A stretch of 10,000 nt of DNA from Oscillospiraceae bacterium (GTDB taxonomy: Bacteria; Bacillota_A; Clostridia; Oscillospirales; Acutalibacteraceae), in NCBI GenBank assembly GCA_003519645.1, contig DOWI01000407.1, positions 1,051 through 11,050 of the forward strand, in the 5' to 3' direction. A program made the translations under genes and the position numbers. The notes below the pieces were generated by a model that worked only from the letters and a program-made list of their open reading frames with translations, did not search any database and was not told the DNA's origin. This document shows positions 6,560 to 10,000 of this stretch, piece after piece (within the stretch, counting starts at the first letter, position 1; every line of letters starts with the position of its first letter).

Positions 6560-6620
6560 GACCGAGAAAATTTCGAATTCCATTCGTACTATTTTATTTT
6601 TGTTTATAAATCTTTATGAC

Positions 6621-6626
6621 AAGGAG
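6621..6626 (+). promoter_or_regulatory. Ribosome-binding site that decides a TTG start
   Basis: AAGGAG at 6621-6626 lies 8 nt before TTG at 6635. The in-frame GTG at 6626 overlaps this site and so cannot use it. A later in-frame ATG at 6659 has its own TAGGAGA (6643-6649), but starting there would remove the positively charged head (YRR) of the lipoprotein signal. TTG at 6635 is therefore preferred. Confidence 0.55.
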
Positions 6627-6634
6627 TGTTCAGA

Positions 6635-7243
6635 TTGGCATATAGGAGAATTACCGCAATGTCAGTGCTGGCAAGTCTGGTCCTGGGTCTGCTTTTTGTT
6701 TCCTGCAGGCCGTCGGGCCCTACGCCAAGCGGCGGCTCATCGACTACGACTTCAACTGGTTCGCGAAGCAATACGGAATCCTCGTGGCCATCGACTAGTA
6801 CAATTTTTGGGAGTGAGTCTACTTCAATGGAGCAATCATCACATTTTGATACCGGAACAACAGATACCGGAACATCTTCACCCCTTACCTCCGAAGGAGG
6901 ATCTAAAACAGGGACAACCACATCGTCTACATCCACCACACCATCATCTTCCCGGGTGATTCCCACCATTCCTCCCAGAGCATCAGGACCCGAGCATAAG
7001 GTAACCATTGCAGCAGTCAAAATCATAACACAGGATTTTATCGGCTTCGGTGCGAACGTGGTTCCGTTTTCACTATCAGACAAGAGCCGTAGCCAAGGCT
7101 TTAACGATGCTTATTGGGAGCTAGAGGTTCAGCGTACTATAAAGGTTCAGCCCAAGGTGGTTCGAGTTTGGTTCCAGGTTGATTGGATGGAACCCACCAA
7201 GGGTCACTATACCTTCGAAAGTGACCGAATGAAGCAATTTTAG
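6635..7243 (+). CDS. Lipoprotein glycoside hydrolase, N-terminal part, ended by an in-frame TAG
   Basis: From the TTG start there are 202 codons before TAG at 7241-7243. Residues 1-24 are a lipoprotein signal (MAYRR, a hydrophobic stretch, then LLFVSC with the lipidated Cys at 24), so the product is tethered outside the membrane. Residues 25-125 are a Ser/Thr/Gly-rich linker. From about 130 the catalytic domain begins (DFIGFGANVVPF, VVRVWFQVDWMEP), with strands typical of a TIM-barrel glycoside hydrolase. The frame continues unchanged beyond the TAG into 7250-8578, so this is the front of one 648-codon gene. Alone it lacks both catalytic glutamates and would be inactive. The cause could be a nonsense mutation, a base-call error or readthrough. 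Sequence around the stop (KQF, stop, RYMEAF) suggests a lost Tyr codon. Confidence 0.75.
   Translation: MAYRRITAMSVLASLVLGLLFVSCRPSGPTPSGGSSTTTSTGSRSNTESSWPSTSTIFGSESTSMEQSSHFDTGTTDTGTSSPLTSEGGSKTGTTTSSTSTTPSSSRVIPTIPPRASGPEHKVTIAAVKIITQDFIGFGANVVPFSLSDKSRSQGFNDAYWELEVQRTIKVQPKVVRVWFQVDWMEPTKGHYTFESDRMKQF
7241..7243 (+). other. In-frame amber codon inside the glycoside hydrolase gene
   Basis: TAG interrupts a frame that is otherwise open from 6635 to 8578. No indel is needed, because codons on both sides are in the same phase. The three complete neighbouring genes end in TAA, as does this gene at 8576-8578. A one-base change from TAT or TAC (Tyr) would explain it, and an aromatic residue fits the predicted helix here. 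Confidence 0.85.
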
Positions 7244-7249
7244 CGTTAT

Positions 7250-8578
7250 ATGGAGGCGTTTCAGAAAGCGGGAACTGAGGTTGAGCTAAATTTTGGCTGG
7301 AAAAACGGGGAAAGCATCCATTCCTGGTTCTGTATTCCCGGCATTCAGCCCGAAATCAGTGCGCCGCTGGATCTGGAAGCCTATGCGCGCTCCTGCTCTG
7401 CCTTGCTTCACCAACTGATTAACGTAAAAAAGTTTACAAATATTAAATATCTTGCATTTTATAATGAGCCGGAAGGCTATTGGGATTTTGAATGTTATGG
7501 CGACCAGCGTGTATATTACGCTGATATGGTGAGGGCGGTACATAACCGTCTGGTAAAGGATGGCCGGAGAAAATTAGTAAAAATTTGGGGGCCGGAGGGT
7601 TCGAATCCATCTTGGCTGTCATTTATGGTCAACCGGATTGACGATTGTCTGGATGCCTATACATATCACAACTATAACGCAAGGGCTGAGGATTTGTTGC
7701 TAAACAGATTCCCATCGACTCTGGATATGATTCCACAGAATAAACCTCTTTATCTTACAGAATATGGAATGAGCACAGATTCTGCAAACCCCAGTGCGAC
7801 TTTAAACTCATACCAGGGAGGGCATGGAGGCTATCTAATCAACGGTGCAAATTCAGGCATCGGATGCTTCCTGTTCTGGGTGCTGTCCGGCACTTGGTTT
7901 GATACGGATGGAGGCTGGGTGCTGGGTGGAATCAACTCATCTATGTGGGAAATTCCAACCAGAGCGATTAATCCGAACCAAGTTTATTATCCGCTGAGTC
8001 TAATGTCACGGTATATCCCCGGTCATTCCCAGGTTCTTACCACAACGGTGAATTCTGATGATATACGCGCTGCAACTTTTAAAAAGGGTAATGACTATAC
8101 CATTGTGGTGGAATGTGATAGCACCGTAGATAAAAATATTACCGTGGATTTTGGAAGCTTAAATGTGGATAAAAAGTTTTATAAGCATGTGTACATTGTT
8201 AACGAGACAGTGCCGGATGGAAATGCAATTATACCACTGGTATCGGGGACCTTTAACGGCGGCAGAAGCTTCAAGGACAACGGTGTGGGCTCAAAGCATA
8301 TAATGATCGTTTACACCACTCTGCCTACCTTAACCCAGGTGCAAATGGACTCTGTAAAAACACAGACATCCAGAACTCAACCGATTCAGCTGGGTGCGAC
8401 CGTGCTGGACAATACCGGCGGCGTGACATGGAGTATGGCCTATGGAAAGGGTTCCGTAAGCGCATCAGGTCTTTACACACCGGCAGCGGATGCGAAAGCA
8501 GGGGATATGGTTGCGGTAAAAGCCGCTTCAGTGAAAGATCCCTCGGCATATGGTATCACATTGATTACTTTGCAATAA
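7250..8578 (+). CDS. Glycoside hydrolase (clan GH-A-like), catalytic and C-terminal part after the amber codon
   Basis: This 442-residue frame continues the gene at 6635 in phase. The ATG at 7250 has no ribosome-binding site upstream, so it is probably not a separate gene. Residues 1-240 complete a TIM barrel. YNEPEG places the likely acid/base at E73 and YLTEYG the likely nucleophile at E171, 98 residues apart, as in retaining clan GH-A enzymes (GH5, GH30, GH39 types). I cannot assign the family. Residues 245-358 look like the beta-sandwich that often follows such barrels (YTIVVECDSTVDKNITVDFG). Residues 360-442 resemble a bacterial Ig-like (Big) domain with VTWSM, SGLYTPAADAKAGD and strands to the end. 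The likely role is extracellular cleavage of a polysaccharide for the ABC importer encoded next. If the TAG is real and is not read through, the gene is broken. Confidence 0.8.
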   Translation: MEAFQKAGTEVELNFGWKNGESIHSWFCIPGIQPEISAPLDLEAYARSCSALLHQLINVKKFTNIKYLAFYNEPEGYWDFECYGDQRVYYADMVRAVHNRLVKDGRRKLVKIWGPEGSNPSWLSFMVNRIDDCLDAYTYHNYNARAEDLLLNRFPSTLDMIPQNKPLYLTEYGMSTDSANPSATLNSYQGGHGGYLINGANSGIGCFLFWVLSGTWFDTDGGWVLGGINSSMWEIPTRAINPNQVYYPLSLMSRYIPGHSQVLTTTVNSDDIRAATFKKGNDYTIVVECDSTVDKNITVDFGSLNVDKKFYKHVYIVNETVPDGNAIIPLVSGTFNGGRSFKDNGVGSKHIMIVYTTLPTLTQVQMDSVKTQTSRTQPIQLGATVLDNTGGVTWSMAYGKGSVSASGLYTPAADAKAGDMVAVKAASVKDPSAYGITLITLQ

Positions 8579-8609
8579 TATTAATGCAATAACGGTTCGG
8601 GAATCAAAC

Positions 8610-8616
8610 GGGGTGA
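8610..8616 (+). promoter_or_regulatory. Ribosome-binding site for the TTG start of the solute-binding protein
   Basis: GGGGTGA-type sequence at 8610-8616 (CGGGGTGA context) lies 7 nt before TTG at 8624. The ATG at 8619 runs straight into TGA, and the ATG at 8629 is out of frame. The first ATG in the coding frame falls inside the signal peptide, so TTG is the only good start. Confidence 0.55.
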
Positions 8617-8623
8617 ATATGAA

Positions 8624-10000
8624 TTGAAATGCAATGAATATCCAAAAAAAATATGGATCTTCTTACTGGGATTAGTTCTGGCTGTGCAGGCCTTTACCGT
8701 CCCGATGATTCCTGCACAATGCGCTGCTTTAACGACGGGGGATGATCCTCAAATACAGCCAGATGAAACAAACCCCACGTCCTACTTTTACTACAGCCGT
8801 AAGCATGAAGGGGAACAAAAGACGCAAAAACAAATATCTCTTCGCGGCATGCAGTACCGGGCGGCGGAAGATCCTCACATGGCGCCGTTTACCATGGAAG
8901 GGGAGCAGGGAGTTTTGCTAGGGGAGGAGAACCTCTGGTGTGAATGGGCATTCGATATTCCCGAAACCGGGATGTATGCCCTGACGGCAGAATATTATCC
9001 ATTGAAAGGTACCGGCCGGGATATTATTATTTCAGTTTTGATAGACGGATCATATCCTTTTGACGAGGCTGAGGGATGCTACTTGAATAGGATTTGGACT
9101 GACAAAAAATCTGAATCCGGTAATCAGTTGCGGCAAGATGATTTAGGAAATGATCTGCGTCCTGCTCAGGTGGAAAGTCCTCGATTTATAAGTAAAGCAC
9201 TCACGGATATACAAGGTCTTTATGTGGATCCCTACGCCTTTTATTTATCAAAAGGAAAGCATGTTATCCGCATTGGGATAAAAAGAGAGGCGCTATGCCT
9301 TAAATCTTTGACCTTGGGTAATGAGGAAGAGCCGATATCTTACAATGAATACCGGGTACAGCATTTCGGCAGCAGCCATGACGGGGAACCGGAAATTTTG
9401 CAGGCGGAGCGCGCTTGGGAAAAGAACTCCTCATTTCTTTACCCTATGCACGATAGAACAGACGCTGCAACGCAGCCTAATGATCCGAATCTGGTTCGCC
9501 TAAATACCATTGGGCAATCTAATTGGGGAACCCCCGGTACTTGGATCAGTTGGCGCGTAGGGGTGAAGCGGCCAGGGCTTTATAAGCTGGCTTTCCGGTG
9601 CAGGCAAAGTTTTAATGAGGGTCTTAATTCTTACCGAACTATTAAAATCAACGGAGAAGTCCCCTTTAGGGAAGCAAAGGAAATTGCTTTTGATTACCGT
9701 GATGATTGGTATATTAAGGTGCCGGGAGACCGCGAGCCCTTTTTGTTTTATCTGCAAGAGGGGGATGTGATCACCCTTGAGGCTACATCCGGCAAAATGG
9801 CGCAGCCCCTGCGGGAAATCCGCCAACAGCTTTTGAATCTGAATGCCATCTACCGAAAAATCATCGTAATTACAGGTAGCACCCCGGATATCTATCGGGA
9901 TTATGCTCTGGAAAATCAGATTCCAGATTTGGTAAGTGGATTGAAAGCATCGGGGGATGCCCTGCAGTCCACTGCAAGTGCCATTAAACAAATTATTGGA
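8624..10000 (+). CDS. Sugar ABC transporter solute-binding protein, N-terminal part (runs off the right edge)
   Basis: From TTG at 8624 the frame is open for 459 codons to the window end; in-frame TAA at 8582 limits it upstream. Residues 1-34 are a signal peptide (KCNEYPKK, a hydrophobic stretch from WIFLLGLVLAV, cleavage near AQCA); no lipobox is obvious. Two carbohydrate-binding-like beta domains follow. The first is at about 45-230 (EWAFDIPETGMYALTAEYYP, VLIDGSYPF, DLRPAQVESP, FYLSKGKHVIRI), the second at about 255-395 (LNTIGQSNWGTPGTW, IKINGEVPF, FYLQEGDVITLEA). The helix-rich NAIYRKIIVITGSTPDIYRDY comes next. This layout is known from solute-binding proteins of roughly 950-1000 residues in Paenibacillus and clostridia, so about half, including the type-1 binding lobe, lies beyond the edge. 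It starts 45 nt after the hydrolase, with no terminator between, so it is the same operon. Permease genes are expected downstream (inference). Confidence 0.85.
   Translation, partial: MKCNEYPKKIWIFLLGLVLAVQAFTVPMIPAQCAALTTGDDPQIQPDETNPTSYFYYSRKHEGEQKTQKQISLRGMQYRAAEDPHMAPFTMEGEQGVLLGEENLWCEWAFDIPETGMYALTAEYYPLKGTGRDIIISVLIDGSYPFDEAEGCYLNRIWTDKKSESGNQLRQDDLGNDLRPAQVESPRFISKALTDIQGLYVDPYAFYLSKGKHVIRIGIKREALCLKSLTLGNEEEPISYNEYRVQHFGSSHDGEPEILQAERAWEKNSSFLYPMHDRTDAATQPNDPNLVRLNTIGQSNWGTPGTWISWRVGVKRPGLYKLAFRCRQSFNEGLNSYRTIKINGEVPFREAKEIAFDYRDDWYIKVPGDREPFLFYLQEGDVITLEATSGKMAQPLREIRQQLLNLNAIYRKIIVITGSTPDIYRDYALENQIPDLVSGLKASGDALQSTASAIKQIIG

Noticed and set aside
6604..7083. Minus-strand open frame of 159 codons with Asp/Val-rich composition
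   Set aside because: It is the reverse strand of the Ser/Thr-rich linker of the lipoprotein hydrolase, so its low-complexity composition is a by-product.
7250..8578. Treating the downstream frame as an independent glycosidase gene
   Set aside because: There is no ribosome-binding site before 7250, it begins in mid-barrel without a signal peptide, and it is in phase with the upstream part.
8644..8651. Run of eight A as a frameshift site in the solute-binding protein signal peptide
   Set aside because: The frame from the TTG start is intact through the run and gives a normal signal peptide, so no shift is needed.
9500..9991. Minus-strand open frame of 163 codons
   Set aside because: It is antisense to the solute-binding protein, whose plus-strand translation matches a known family along its whole length.

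Overview
The window reads as a piece of a Bacillota (probably clostridial or Paenibacillus-like) chromosome devoted to glycan use. The evidence is the good Shine-Dalgarno sites (GGAGG and AAGGAG types), TTG starts, sigma-A-like promoter boxes, AT-rich intergenic DNA, and protein families common in those groups. These families are a long sugar-ABC solute-binding protein with N-terminal beta domains, a lipoprotein glycoside hydrolase with a Ser/Thr linker, a secreted phosphoesterase with repeated C-terminal modules, and an AraC/cupin regulator. No tRNA, rRNA, CRISPR array, transposase or phage gene was seen.

Layout, left to right. (1) 1-156, minus strand: the first 52 codons of an exported protein that runs off the left edge. 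A YRVP motif hints at a sialidase-type beta-propeller enzyme. (2) 157-410: its upstream region, with a candidate promoter, a perfect 16-bp palindrome (likely operator) and a perfect 18-bp stem-loop behind the next gene. (3) 411-3143, minus: a 910-residue secreted metallophosphoesterase with an InlB-like repeat and three C-terminal modules of about 167 residues, the last two nearly identical. (4) 3144-3692: divergent intergenic region with candidate promoters both ways and an orphan hairpin. (5) 3693-5546, plus: cytoplasmic ADP-ribosylglycohydrolase-fold protein with extra beta domains. (6) 5543-6424, minus: AraC-family regulator, whose stop codon overlaps that of gene 5 in the palindrome TTAA. 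(7) 6635-8578, plus: clan GH-A-like lipoprotein glycoside hydrolase, split by one in-frame TAG at 7241-7243. (8) 8624 to the right edge, plus: the first 459 codons of a solute-binding protein of a sugar ABC importer, starting at TTG.

How they may work together (inference): the surface hydrolase trims a glycan, the solute-binding protein captures the products for an importer probably encoded to the right, and the cytoplasmic ADP-ribosylglycohydrolase-like protein may process an imported product. The divergent AraC/cupin protein probably senses the sugar and controls the 6635-onward operon. The minus-strand phosphoesterase and possible sialidase are further exported enzymes, possibly under a separate repressor acting at the palindrome.

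The most notable observations are the amber codon inside an otherwise intact hydrolase gene, the palindromic operator candidate, the recently duplicated 501-bp module, and the DxQ variant of the phosphoesterase metal motif. I did not find convincing evidence of a wholly new system.
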